Positions 1 through 5,640 of a DNA stretch of 6,107 bases are shown piece after piece. The position numbers and the translations under genes are program-made. Each line of letters starts with the position of its first letter. The stretch's first letter is position 1. The DNA is from Clostridia bacterium (GTDB lineage: Bacteria > Bacillota > Clostridia > Oscillospirales > Acutalibacteraceae): contig JAFOFS010000135.1 in assembly GCA_017387165.1 (NCBI GenBank), forward strand, positions 1-6,107, read 5' to 3'. The notes under the pieces are model-generated. The model made no database searches. It saw only the letters and a program-made list of their open reading frames with translations, and was not told the origin of the DNA.

Positions 1-258
1 AATTCCCACGCCGAGGACGGCACGTGGGCGCTGGTGTTCGACGGTGAGGAGGCCGGCTTGCAGGTTCCGTACTTCACCTACGGCAAGCGTGAGGACGAGG
101 AAGCGCAGGCGCACGCGCTGTTTGAAGCGCTGCGGCACGCCGACGAGATCGGCGCCAAGCGGCTGTATACCTCCTGCCCCCGTGCCGACGGATTGGGACT
201 CGCGGTATACAACCGTCTGCTGCGTGCAGCCGCATTTGAGGTGATCAAACTTGTATAA
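1..258 (+). CDS. C-terminal end of an unidentified protein (possible GNAT-like acetyltransferase), 5' truncated
   Basis: The reading frame is open from base 1 (first residues NSHAEDGTWALVFDGEEAG) to a TAA at 256-258, so about 85 residues of the C-terminus are present and the true start lies outside the window. The GTG at 34 is not a convincing start because the frame continues upstream through it and no ribosome binding site precedes it. The visible part reads as a strand, then a long amphipathic helix (EAQAHALFEALRHADEIGA), a strand (KRLYTSCP), then a helix and final strand (LAVYNRLLRAAAFEVIKLV). This order resembles the last third of a GNAT acetyltransferase fold, where a tyrosine-bearing helix precedes a 'GF' turn. 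That is inference only: the acetyl-CoA-binding loop is not visible and the usual GF reads AF. Its last codons overlap the coaE start by 8 bp and contain the coaE ribosome binding site, so it is probably co-transcribed and translationally coupled with coaE. The function is not established. Confidence 0.7.
   Translation, partial: NSHAEDGTWALVFDGEEAGLQVPYFTYGKREDEEAQAHALFEALRHADEIGAKRLYTSCPRADGLGLAVYNRLLRAAAFEVIKLV
238..246 (+). promoter_or_regulatory. Ribosome binding site that fixes the TTG start of coaE
   Basis: GAGGTGATC at 238-246 is complementary over nine bases to the 3' end of typical bacterial 16S rRNA (GATCACCTCC). It lies inside the last codons of the upstream gene. The GAGG core ends 9 nt before the TTG at 251, which is good spacing. 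An in-frame TGA at 242-244 excludes any earlier start, and there is no ATG or GTG between it and the P-loop, so TTG 251 is the only sensible initiation codon. Confidence 0.75.
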
Positions 259-850
259 TCACAATTCCATCATCGGCTTGACCGGTCCGACCGGCAGCGG
301 CAAATCCACCGTTGCCAAGGTTTGGCAGGCCTGCGGTGCCGTCGTGCTGAACGCGGATGAATACGCGCGGTCGGTGGTGCAAAAGGGCGAGCCGTGTCTG
401 ACCCGTCTGGCGGAGGAATTTTCCGTTTCCGTGTTAACACCGAACGGCGAGCTGAACCGTGCGGCGTTGGCCGCCATCGTCTTTGCCGACCCCGAAAAGA
501 AACGGCTGCTCGAAAGCATCACCCACCCCGAAATCGGCAAGCGGATGCTGCGAGACGCCGAGCACGCACTGGCAAGCGGCGCGCCGTTTGTCGTGTTTGA
601 CAGTCCGTTGCTGTTTGAGGCGGGGCAGGATGCGCTCTGCGCCAAAACGGTCGCCGTTTTGAGCGAGCCGCAGGTGCGGCTGGCACGCATCAAGGTACGG
701 GACAATCTGACCGACGAACAGGCGGTTGCCCGCATGCAGGCGCAGCCGGACGACGCGTTTTATACCGACCGCGCCGACATTGTCTTGCGCAACGACGGCG
801 ATGAACAGGCGTTGGCGAAAGCGGCAAAGGAGGTTTGGTCTTGCTTGTAA
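251..850 (+). CDS. coaE: Dephospho-CoA kinase
   Basis: CoaE phosphorylates the 3'-hydroxyl of the ribose in dephospho-CoA using ATP, the last step of coenzyme A synthesis from pantothenate, in the cytoplasm. The 199-residue product has the usual family length. The Walker A loop GPTGSGKST is at residues 12-20, followed by the substrate-site segment LNADEYAR (33-40, Asp36), the conserved His-Pro of SITHPEIGKRM (92-93), DSPLLFE (117-123), the lid-region RD (150-151), the QAVARMQAQ helix and the late RNDG (180-183). All family landmarks are present in order. The loop reads GPTGSGKS rather than the GGIGSGKS of Escherichia coli, a variant I recall from Clostridia. The start is TTG at 251, supported by a near-perfect ribosome binding site and an upstream in-frame stop. 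The gene overlaps its upstream neighbour by 8 bp and the downstream transglycosylase by 10 bp, so it sits inside an operon. Confidence 0.96.
   Translation: MYNHNSIIGLTGPTGSGKSTVAKVWQACGAVVLNADEYARSVVQKGEPCLTRLAEEFSVSVLTPNGELNRAALAAIVFADPEKKRLLESITHPEIGKRMLRDAEHALASGAPFVVFDSPLLFEAGQDALCAKTVAVLSEPQVRLARIKVRDNLTDEQAVARMQAQPDDAFYTDRADIVLRNDGDEQALAKAAKEVWSCL
826..833 (+). promoter_or_regulatory. Ribosome binding site deciding the lytic transglycosylase start
   Basis: AAAGGAGG at 826-833, inside the 3' end of coaE, is a consensus Shine-Dalgarno. A TTG at 835 would be only 1 nt away, too close to initiate. The TTG at 841 is 7 nt away, which is optimal. I therefore place the start of the next gene at 841, two codons shorter than the longest possible frame. 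Confidence 0.7.
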
Positions 851-1410
851 AACGAACCGTGGCACGCATTCTCATTCCGCTTCTGCTGATCGGAGCGGTG
901 ATCGCCGTCGCGCCGTCGATCGTCCGTCAAACCGCAAAGGCGCTGTATCCCACCCCCTACTGGGAAACGGTGCATCAAGAGGCGGTCAAGCACGGCGTTG
1001 AGCCGTCGCTGGTGCTGGCGGTCATCCGTACCGAAAGCTTTTTCAAGCCGCAGGCGGTTTCTTCGGCCGATGCGCGTGGGCTGATGCAGATCACTCCCCT
1101 CACGCTGAAATGGGCGCAGTACCGCTCGGAGGAGTTGCGGCATCTGACCGACGAGGATCTGTTTGATGCGAAAACCAACATTCGTGTCGGGGTGTATATC
1201 CTCTCGTTGCTCGCCGAGCAGTTTTCAAACACCGAAACGGTGCTGGCCGCCTACAACGCCGGCGCCGGCGCGGTCAGCGATTGGCTGGCGGACACCGCCT
1301 ACTCGGACGACGGTGAAACGCTGCACACCATCCCCTATTCCGAGACCAAGCAATACGTGAAAAAGGTTACCGCCGCCCGTCGGCAGTATCAAAAAATATA
1401 CAATTTCTGA
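841..1410 (+). CDS. Membrane-anchored lytic transglycosylase (SLT domain, GH23 family)
   Basis: This enzyme class cleaves the MurNAc-GlcNAc bond of peptidoglycan without water, leaving 1,6-anhydroMurNAc, and acts outside the membrane during wall growth or remodelling. The 189-residue product starts with a short basic segment (LVKRTVAR), then one hydrophobic segment at about residues 10-28 (ILIPLLLIGAVIAVAPSIV). This is a signal anchor, with no lipobox cysteine, so the catalytic domain should face outside. The SLT domain follows: catalytic Glu65 in AVIRTESFF, SSADARGLMQITP (Gly80-Gln83 being the GLMQ core) and AAYNAG at about 136-141, then a C-terminal YSETKQYVKKV typical of the Slt/MltE-like group. 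It is essentially an anchor plus one domain, with no wall-binding repeats. Start: TTG 841, 7 nt after AAAGGAGG; it overlaps coaE by 10 bp. apeA follows after 15 bp. The family is certain; the physiological substrate context is not. Confidence 0.93.
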   Translation: MLVKRTVARILIPLLLIGAVIAVAPSIVRQTAKALYPTPYWETVHQEAVKHGVEPSLVLAVIRTESFFKPQAVSSADARGLMQITPLTLKWAQYRSEELRHLTDEDLFDAKTNIRVGVYILSLLAEQFSNTETVLAAYNAGAGAVSDWLADTAYSDDGETLHTIPYSETKQYVKKVTAARRQYQKIYNF

Positions 1411-1417
1411 AAGGAAG
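1411..1417 (+). promoter_or_regulatory. Ribosome binding site of apeA
   Basis: AAGGAAG at 1411-1417 lies 8 nt before the ATG at 1426, directly after the stop codon of the transglycosylase gene. This supports ATG 1426 as the start; the 15-bp gap leaves no room for a separate promoter and I see no convincing one just upstream. Confidence 0.7.
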
Positions 1418-1425
1418 TAATCAAT

Positions 1426-2823
1426 ATGGAAGACAAGCTGAAAGAACTCAAGGACGAGCTGCTGTTTACGCAGAAAAATGCGGCGGTGGAGCGTTCGGAC
1501 GAGCAGGTGGCGATCGCAGACGCGTATGCCGAGGACTACAAGAAGTTCCTGGATGCCGCCAAAACCGAGCGTCTGGCGGTGAAAGAGGCGATCCGTTTGG
1601 CGGAGGCCAACGGTTTCGTGCCGTTTGACCGCGCCAAGGCGCTCAAGGCAGGCGACAAGGTGTACGTCAACAACCGCGGTAAAGCGCTGATTCTGGCGGT
1701 GATCTGTACCCGTCCGCTGACCGACGGTGTGTCCATCGCGGCGGCGCACGTGGATTCGCCCCGTCTGGATCTGAAACCGAATCCGTTGTATGAAAAGGCC
1801 GGTATGGCGTATTTCGATACCCATTACTACGGCGGTATCAAGAAATATCTGTACGCGACCGTGCCGCTGGCATTGTACGGTGTGGTGACCCGTAAGGACG
1901 GCTCCACCGTGGAAATCGCCATCGGTGACAAGGAAGGCGATCCCGTCTTTGTGGTGACCGATCTGCTGATTCATCTCTCCCGTGAGCAGATGCAGAAGCC
2001 GGCCACCTCGGTGGTTTCGGGCGAAAACCTCGATATTCTCATCGGTTCCCGTCCGTTTGATCACAGCAAGGAAAGCGACGCCATCAAGCTCAACATCATG
2101 AAGATCCTCAACGATCGCTACGGCATCACCGAGACCGATTTCCTCTCGGCGGAGCTGGAAGCGGTCCCGGCAGGTCAGGCAAAGGACGTCGGCTTCGACC
2201 GCAGCCTGATCGGCGGTTACGGACACGACGACCGTGTCTGCTCCTATCCGGCGCTCACCGCGCTGTTTGCGCTGGAAAACCCGGCCTTTACCGCCATCAC
2301 GCTGCTCTGTGACAAGGAAGAGATCGGCTCGGACGGCGCCACCGGCACGCAGGGCAACTTCTTCCCGTATTTCATGGAAGACCTCGCTGAGGCGATGGGT
2401 GTCAAGGCGCGTCACGTCTATCCGCAGTCGCTCTGCCTCTCTGCCGATGTCAACTCGGCGTACGATCCGCTGTACGCATCCGCCTATTCCGAGCAGAACA
2501 GCTCGTTTATCAACCGCGGCGTGGTGCTGACCAAGTACACCGGCTCGGGCGGCAAGGGCGGCAGCAACGACGCTTCTGCCGAAGTGATGGGCGTTTTCCG
2601 CCGCATTATGGACGCAGGCGACGTCATCTGGCAGATCGGCGAGCTCGGCGCGGTCGATGCCGGCGGCGGCGGAACGGTGGCGAAGTATATCGCGCAGCTG
2701 GACGTCGATACCGTCGATCTCGGTGTGCCGGTGCTGTCCATGCACGCTCCGTTTGAAGTTATCAGCAAGCTTGATCTGGACGAAACGCATCGCGCCTTCT
2801 TCGCGTTGCTGGATAGAAAGTAA
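1426..2823 (+). CDS. apeA: M18 family metallo-aminopeptidase (aminopeptidase 1)
   Basis: M18 enzymes are cytoplasmic dinuclear-metal aminopeptidases that remove N-terminal residues from peptides, usually assembling into large tetrahedral dodecamers. The 465-residue product has the family's full length. The metal and catalytic residues are visible in order: AAAHVDSPRLD (His108, Asp110), GGYGHDDR (bridging Asp at 268 or 269), CDKEEIGSDGATG (general base Glu298, ligand Glu299), SADVNSAYDP (Asp341) and VLSMHAPFE (His440). The insert between about residues 115 and 250 corresponds to the family's dimerisation domain. Bacterial members vary in preference (acidic, hydrophobic or broad), so I do not assign specificity. 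The N-terminal 60 residues are strongly charged and helical. The ATG start has a good ribosome binding site. The stop overlaps the mtaB start by one base (TAATG). Codon use is strongly biased (CGT/CGC for Arg, CTG for Leu), suggesting good expression. Confidence 0.95.
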   Translation: MEDKLKELKDELLFTQKNAAVERSDEQVAIADAYAEDYKKFLDAAKTERLAVKEAIRLAEANGFVPFDRAKALKAGDKVYVNNRGKALILAVICTRPLTDGVSIAAAHVDSPRLDLKPNPLYEKAGMAYFDTHYYGGIKKYLYATVPLALYGVVTRKDGSTVEIAIGDKEGDPVFVVTDLLIHLSREQMQKPATSVVSGENLDILIGSRPFDHSKESDAIKLNIMKILNDRYGITETDFLSAELEAVPAGQAKDVGFDRSLIGGYGHDDRVCSYPALTALFALENPAFTAITLLCDKEEIGSDGATGTQGNFFPYFMEDLAEAMGVKARHVYPQSLCLSADVNSAYDPLYASAYSEQNSSFINRGVVLTKYTGSGGKGGSNDASAEVMGVFRRIMDAGDVIWQIGELGAVDAGGGGTVAKYIAQLDVDTVDLGVPVLSMHAPFEVISKLDLDETHRAFFALLDRK

Positions 2824-4118
2824 TGAAAGCGTATTTTTACACCTTCGGTTGCAAGGTCAACCAATACGAAAGCCGCGCCATGGCGGCGCTGCTGGAGGCA
2901 GAGGGGTATGAGACCGCCCCGTATCAACCCGGTGAAACCGACGTTGGAGCCAACGTGCTGGTCATCAACTCCTGCTCGGTCACCGGCGAGAGCGATCGCA
3001 AGCTGCGGCAGCTGCTGCGGCGGTTGCGTCGGGAGCATCCCGAGGCGATCATCCTGCTGAGCGGCTGTATGCCGCAGGCTTATCCTGAAAAGGCAGAAAC
3101 CTTTACAGACGTGGACATCGTCACCGGAAACGCCAAGCGTAAGGACGTTGTGCGGTTACTGAAGGAGTACCGCGGCGAACGGATCGTGGATATCCCAAAA
3201 CATACCCCCGAATGCGAGTCGTTGTCCCTGAAACAGTTTGAGGGACGCACGCGTGCGTATCTGAAAATTCAAGACGGCTGCAACCAGTTTTGCACCTACT
3301 GCATCATCCCGTACGCCCGGGGGCGGATCCGTTCCAAGCCCCTCGAGGACGTGCGAAAGGAAGCGGAGGAGCTTGCCGCGGCAGGCTATACCGAGCTGGT
3401 GCTGGTCGGCATCAATCTGACCGCTTACGGGCGGGAACGCGGAGAAACGCTGGCGGATGCGGTATCGGCGGTATGCGCCGTGGACGGGCTCAAGCGCGTG
3501 CGTCTGGGATCGCTGGAACCGGAGGATATGACCGAGGCGGTCATTGCCAAGCTGGCGACCGAACCGAAGCTCTGTCCGCAGTTTCATCTTTCGCTGCAAA
3601 GCGGCTGCGATGCGACCTTAAAGCGGATGCACCGTCGGTACGACTCGGCTCTCTACCGCTCCATCTGCGAGCAGCTGCGCGCCGCTTTTGCCGATTGCGC
3701 CATCACCAGCGACGTGATGGTCGGCTTCCCCGGCGAAACGGAGGAAGAATTTGAACAATCGCTCGCATTTGTAAAGTCGATTGGCTTTACGAAGATTCAC
3801 GTCTTTCCCTACTCCAAGCGTCCGGGAACTCCGGCCGCCACCTGGCCGCAGCAGGTTACACGGCAGCAAAAAGCCGACCGCAGCCGTCGAATGACCGAGG
3901 TCGGTGAGCAATCCGCCGAGGCGTTTTATCGCGATTACGTCGGGCGTGAGATCGAGGTGCTGTGCGAAACGCCTTGTGAGGACGGCACCACCGACGGCTA
4001 CACCGCCAACTACACCCCCGTGCGGGTGGCAGGGCATTTCCCGTCCGGCACCTTCGTCAAGGCGACCGTTGTCCGTGTCAAGGACGGCGCCTGCGAGGCA
4101 ATTCCCGAATCGGTATAA
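2823..4118 (+). CDS. mtaB: tRNA t6A37 methylthiotransferase (radical SAM, MtaB family)
   Basis: MtaB converts N6-threonylcarbamoyladenosine at position 37 of ANN-decoding tRNAs to its 2-methylthio form (ms2t6A), stabilising codon-anticodon pairing. The 431-residue product has all three family domains. The N-terminal MTTase domain carries cluster cysteines Cys10 (FGCKVNQYES), Cys51 (INSCSVT) and Cys82 (LSGCMPQ). The radical SAM domain has the CxxxCxxC set Cys153, Cys157, Cys160 within DGCNQFCTYCIIPYARG, followed by LVGINLTAYG, LHLSLQSG-like FHLSLQSGCD and VMVGFPGET. The C-terminal TRAM domain covers about residues 372-430. The FGCKVNQYES and CIIPYARGR signatures favour MtaB over MiaB or RimO. 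The ATG overlaps the apeA stop by one base and only a weak GAAAG precedes it, so translation probably depends on ribosomes finishing apeA. It is the last gene of the rightward block; a hairpin terminator starts just after its stop. Confidence 0.94.
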   Translation: MKAYFYTFGCKVNQYESRAMAALLEAEGYETAPYQPGETDVGANVLVINSCSVTGESDRKLRQLLRRLRREHPEAIILLSGCMPQAYPEKAETFTDVDIVTGNAKRKDVVRLLKEYRGERIVDIPKHTPECESLSLKQFEGRTRAYLKIQDGCNQFCTYCIIPYARGRIRSKPLEDVRKEAEELAAAGYTELVLVGINLTAYGRERGETLADAVSAVCAVDGLKRVRLGSLEPEDMTEAVIAKLATEPKLCPQFHLSLQSGCDATLKRMHRRYDSALYRSICEQLRAAFADCAITSDVMVGFPGETEEEFEQSLAFVKSIGFTKIHVFPYSKRPGTPAATWPQQVTRQQKADRSRRMTEVGEQSAEAFYRDYVGREIEVLCETPCEDGTTDGYTANYTPVRVAGHFPSGTFVKATVVRVKDGACEAIPESV

Positions 4119-4119
4119 G

Positions 4120-4153
4120 AAAACCGCCGTGGGCAGACGCCCACGGCGGTTTT
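4120..4153. terminator. Bidirectional intrinsic terminator between convergent mtaB and hflX
   Basis: A perfect inverted repeat: left arm AAAACCGCCGTGGGC at 4120-4134, loop AGAC at 4135-4138, right arm GCCCACGGCGGTTTT at 4139-4153. The core is 11 GC-rich pairs extended by four A-T pairs, so each strand ends the stem in a T4 run. It starts 2 nt after the mtaB stop and ends 11 nt before the hflX stop, exactly where one element can end both transcripts. The U-tract is short (T4, then G on the plus strand and C on the minus strand), compensated by a very stable stem. Confidence 0.93.
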
Positions 4154-4164
4154 GTTCGTTCGGT

Positions 4165-5418
4165 TTATTCCACGATATAGTCCTTCACGGCGTCCAGCAA
4201 CGGTTCCCCGAGGGTGACGGTCATCGACAGTCCTTCGGGAACGTATTCTTCGGCATCCACCGCACCCTCGCGGCGGCAGCGTTCCGCCAATGCTCCTGCC
4301 GAAAACGGCAGCAGCAGGTTGACCAAACGGCGATCCTTCGGCAGTGCTTCGACCACCGCCTCCAGCAGACGGTCGATGCCCTCCCCTGTTTTGGCGCTGA
4401 TGCACACCGTACGCGGCGACATCCCGAGCGGCAGGTCGATCGCCGCATCACACTTATTCAATACCTCGACGATCGGCTTGGTGCATCCCAATTCCTCCAG
4501 CAGACGGTGGGTGACCTCCAAATGCTCGTGCGCCTCGGGACTGGAGGCGTCGCAGATGTTCAGCACCACGTCGGCGTTGATCGCCTCCTCCAGCGTTGAG
4601 CGGAACGCCTTGACCAGCTGGTGCGGCAGACGGCGGACAAAGCCGACCGTGTCGATAAACAGCACCGAGCGACCGTCCGGCAACTTCAGCACACGGGAAA
4701 CGGGATCCAGCGTCGCAAACAGCTTATCCTCCGCCAGCACGCCGGCACCGGTCAGATAGTTGAGCAGGGTGGATTTTCCGGCGTTGGTGTAGCCGACGAT
4801 GGCGACCGTCTGCGTCCCCACCTTTTTGCGCCGTTCACGCAGACCGACGCGGTGGGCCTCCACCTCTTCCAGCGCCTCGCGCAGCGCCGCCATCCGACGG
4901 CGGATGTGACGGCGGTCGGATTCCAGCTTGGTTTCGCCGGGGCCACGGGTACCGATGCCGCCGCCGAGACGGGATAACGACGCTCCCTGTCCGGAAAGGC
5001 GCGGCAGGCGATATTGCAGCTGCGACAGCTCGACCTGCAGGCGGCCATCCGCCGATTGCGCACGCTGGGCAAAGATATCCAAAATCAACGCGGTGCGATC
5101 CACCACGTCGCATTCGATGATATCGGTCAGATTGCGCTGCTGAGTGGCGGTTACCTCGTCGTCCGCAATGACGACGTCCGCCTCCAGATTGACGCACAGC
5201 TCGCGCAGCTCTTCGGCGCGTCCGCTGCCGATATAGGTGGCCTTATCGGGCGATTCGCGCTTCTGCACGATCTCCCCCACTACGTCTGCGCCGGCGGTCT
5301 TCGCCAGCTCTGCCAGCTCCGCCAGCGAGATCTCGACGTCGTGTTCGCCGGTGTCCACCGCCACCAAAATGGCGCGTTCGCGCCGTTCCTCCTGCGGTAT
5401 TTCAAACAATTCTGCCAT
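4165..5418 (-). CDS. hflX: Ribosome-associated GTPase HflX
   Basis: HflX is a TRAFAC-class GTPase that binds the large ribosomal subunit and, in studied bacteria, splits stalled or stressed 70S ribosomes; related proteins confer antibiotic tolerance. The 417-residue product has the N-terminal HflX domain (about 16-125, including ATYIGSGRAEEL), the Gly-rich linker GGGIGTRGPGETKLE (152-166) followed by a coiled helical pair, then the G domain: G1 GYTNAGKST (209-217), G2 ATLDP (235-239), G3 DTVGF (256-260), G4 NKCD (321-324), G5 SAK (341-343). A short C-terminal domain of about 55 residues follows. All GTPase motifs are intact. I place the start at ATG 5418 rather than GTG 5424, because the GTG falls within the GAGGGG ribosome binding site. 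It is convergent with mtaB, has its own promoter and appears monocistronic. Confidence 0.96.
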   Translation of the reverse strand: MAELFEIPQEERRERAILVAVDTGEHDVEISLAELAELAKTAGADVVGEIVQKRESPDKATYIGSGRAEELRELCVNLEADVVIADDEVTATQQRNLTDIIECDVVDRTALILDIFAQRAQSADGRLQVELSQLQYRLPRLSGQGASLSRLGGGIGTRGPGETKLESDRRHIRRRMAALREALEEVEAHRVGLRERRKKVGTQTVAIVGYTNAGKSTLLNYLTGAGVLAEDKLFATLDPVSRVLKLPDGRSVLFIDTVGFVRRLPHQLVKAFRSTLEEAINADVVLNICDASSPEAHEHLEVTHRLLEELGCTKPIVEVLNKCDAAIDLPLGMSPRTVCISAKTGEGIDRLLEAVVEALPKDRRLVNLLLPFSAGALAERCRREGAVDAEEYVPEGLSMTVTLGEPLLDAVKDYIVE

Positions 5419-5423
5419 AAGCA

Positions 5424-5429
5424 CCCCTC
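5424..5429 (-). promoter_or_regulatory. Ribosome binding site deciding the hflX start
   Basis: Read on the minus strand, GAGGGG (5429 down to 5424) lies 5 nt before ATG 5418 (7 nt if GAGG is taken as the core). The alternative GTG at 5424-5422 shares a base with this site and cannot use it, so ATG 5418 is preferred. Confidence 0.65.
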
Positions 5430-5443
5430 ACATTTCATCGTTT

Positions 5444-5472
5444 ATTATAGCGCAATTCCATCCAATATGCAA
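5444..5472 (-). promoter_or_regulatory. Housekeeping-sigma promoter of hflX
   Basis: On the minus strand a consensus TATAAT (-10, plus-strand 5449 to 5444) is preceded after a 17-bp spacer by TTGCAT (-35, 5472 to 5467). The predicted transcription start is near 5437, giving a leader of only about 20 nt before the hflX ATG, just enough for the GAGGGG site. The perfect -10 and ideal spacing make this convincing. No clear operator is seen. Confidence 0.75.
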
Positions 5473-5503
5473 GAGTGGCGGCGATTTTTGCCATTTTACG
5501 ATG

Positions 5504-5530
5504 GAAAAATTTCATTTTTTTGATAAAAAA
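5504..5530 (+). promoter_or_regulatory. AT-rich UP-element-like tract upstream of the gdhA promoter
   Basis: Between 5504 and 5530 nearly every base is A or T, with an A5 run, a T7 run (5515-5521) and an A6 run (5525-5530), ending 3 bp before the -35 of the gdhA promoter. In this GC-rich window such phased A and T tracts stand out. They match the known behaviour of UP elements, which bind the RNA polymerase alpha C-terminal domain. Function is inferred from composition and position only. Confidence 0.45.
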
Positions 5531-5533
5531 GGG

Positions 5534-5562
5534 TTGCGTGCGTGGGTTTGGGGTGATATAAT
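5534..5562 (+). promoter_or_regulatory. Promoter of gdhA with extended -10
   Basis: TTGCGT at 5534-5539 (-35), a 17-bp spacer, and TATAAT at 5557-5562 (-10) preceded by TGA, giving the extended -10 form TGATATAAT (5554-5562). The expected transcription start is about 5568-5570, leaving a leader of about 70 nt before the gdhA ATG at 5641. The -35 is imperfect, but the extended -10 and upstream AT tract should compensate, as expected for a highly expressed gene. Confidence 0.8.
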
Positions 5563-5640
5563 TGAAACCGTATCGGGGGTCTACTTTCAAATCGGGAGAG
5601 AGCCGCCGTTGTCAAATCTATTTTGAGTGGAGGAATCCTC
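5563..5640 (+). other. gdhA leader with direct and inverted repeats
   Basis: The leader of about 70 nt contains TCAAATC twice (5587-5593 and 5612-5618, 25 bp apart). The second copy can pair with TTTGA at 5622-5626 to form a 5-bp, 5-nt-loop hairpin just before the ribosome binding site; the first copy could pair with the same TTTGA. No U-run following a strong stem is seen, so it is not a classical attenuator, and it does not match any riboswitch I recognise. Confidence 0.3.
5629..5634 (+). promoter_or_regulatory. Ribosome binding site of gdhA within a small inverted repeat
   Basis: GGAGGA at 5629-5634 with GGAGG ending 7 nt before ATG 5641 is a consensus site and fixes the start. It overlaps an inverted repeat, GAGG (5630-5633), loop AAT, CCTC (5637-5640), which could fold into a small 4-bp hairpin covering the site. 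The stem is short, so occlusion would be weak. Confidence 0.75.

Noticed and set aside
1376..1404. A possible internal promoter before apeA (TACAAT at 1399-1404)
   Set aside because: The position 17 bp upstream reads CCCGTC, which is no -35, and the site lies in the last codons of the preceding gene.
1225..2790. A 521-codon open frame on the minus strand opposite apeA
   Set aside because: It is a shadow of biased, GC-rich codon use in apeA. The sense strand encodes a full M18 enzyme with all metal ligands; the antisense product is rich in His, Arg and Gln, shows no family motifs, and begins and ends inside other genes.
3904..4599. A plus-strand frame running from mtaB through the terminator into antisense hflX
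   Set aside because: It crosses a strong terminator hairpin and overlaps two well-supported genes; the product has no recognisable domain and low-complexity Arg/Pro-rich composition.
5491..5515. CCAT-N6-ATGG and the imperfect repeat ATGGAAAAATTTCAT as an operator
   Set aside because: The arms are only four to six bases in AT-rich DNA, easily due to chance, and do not match an operator I recognise. Mentioned only as part of the divergent promoter finding.
5014..5626. Plus-strand frames that leave antisense hflX and enter the intergenic region
   Set aside because: They read through both promoters and the gdhA leader, have no suitable ribosome binding site, and their coding-like part is the antisense of hflX.
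5568..5640. A known riboswitch or T-box in the gdhA leader
   Set aside because: The leader is only about 70 nt, with no recognisable core motif, no T-box sequence and no terminator-like stem followed by a U-run.
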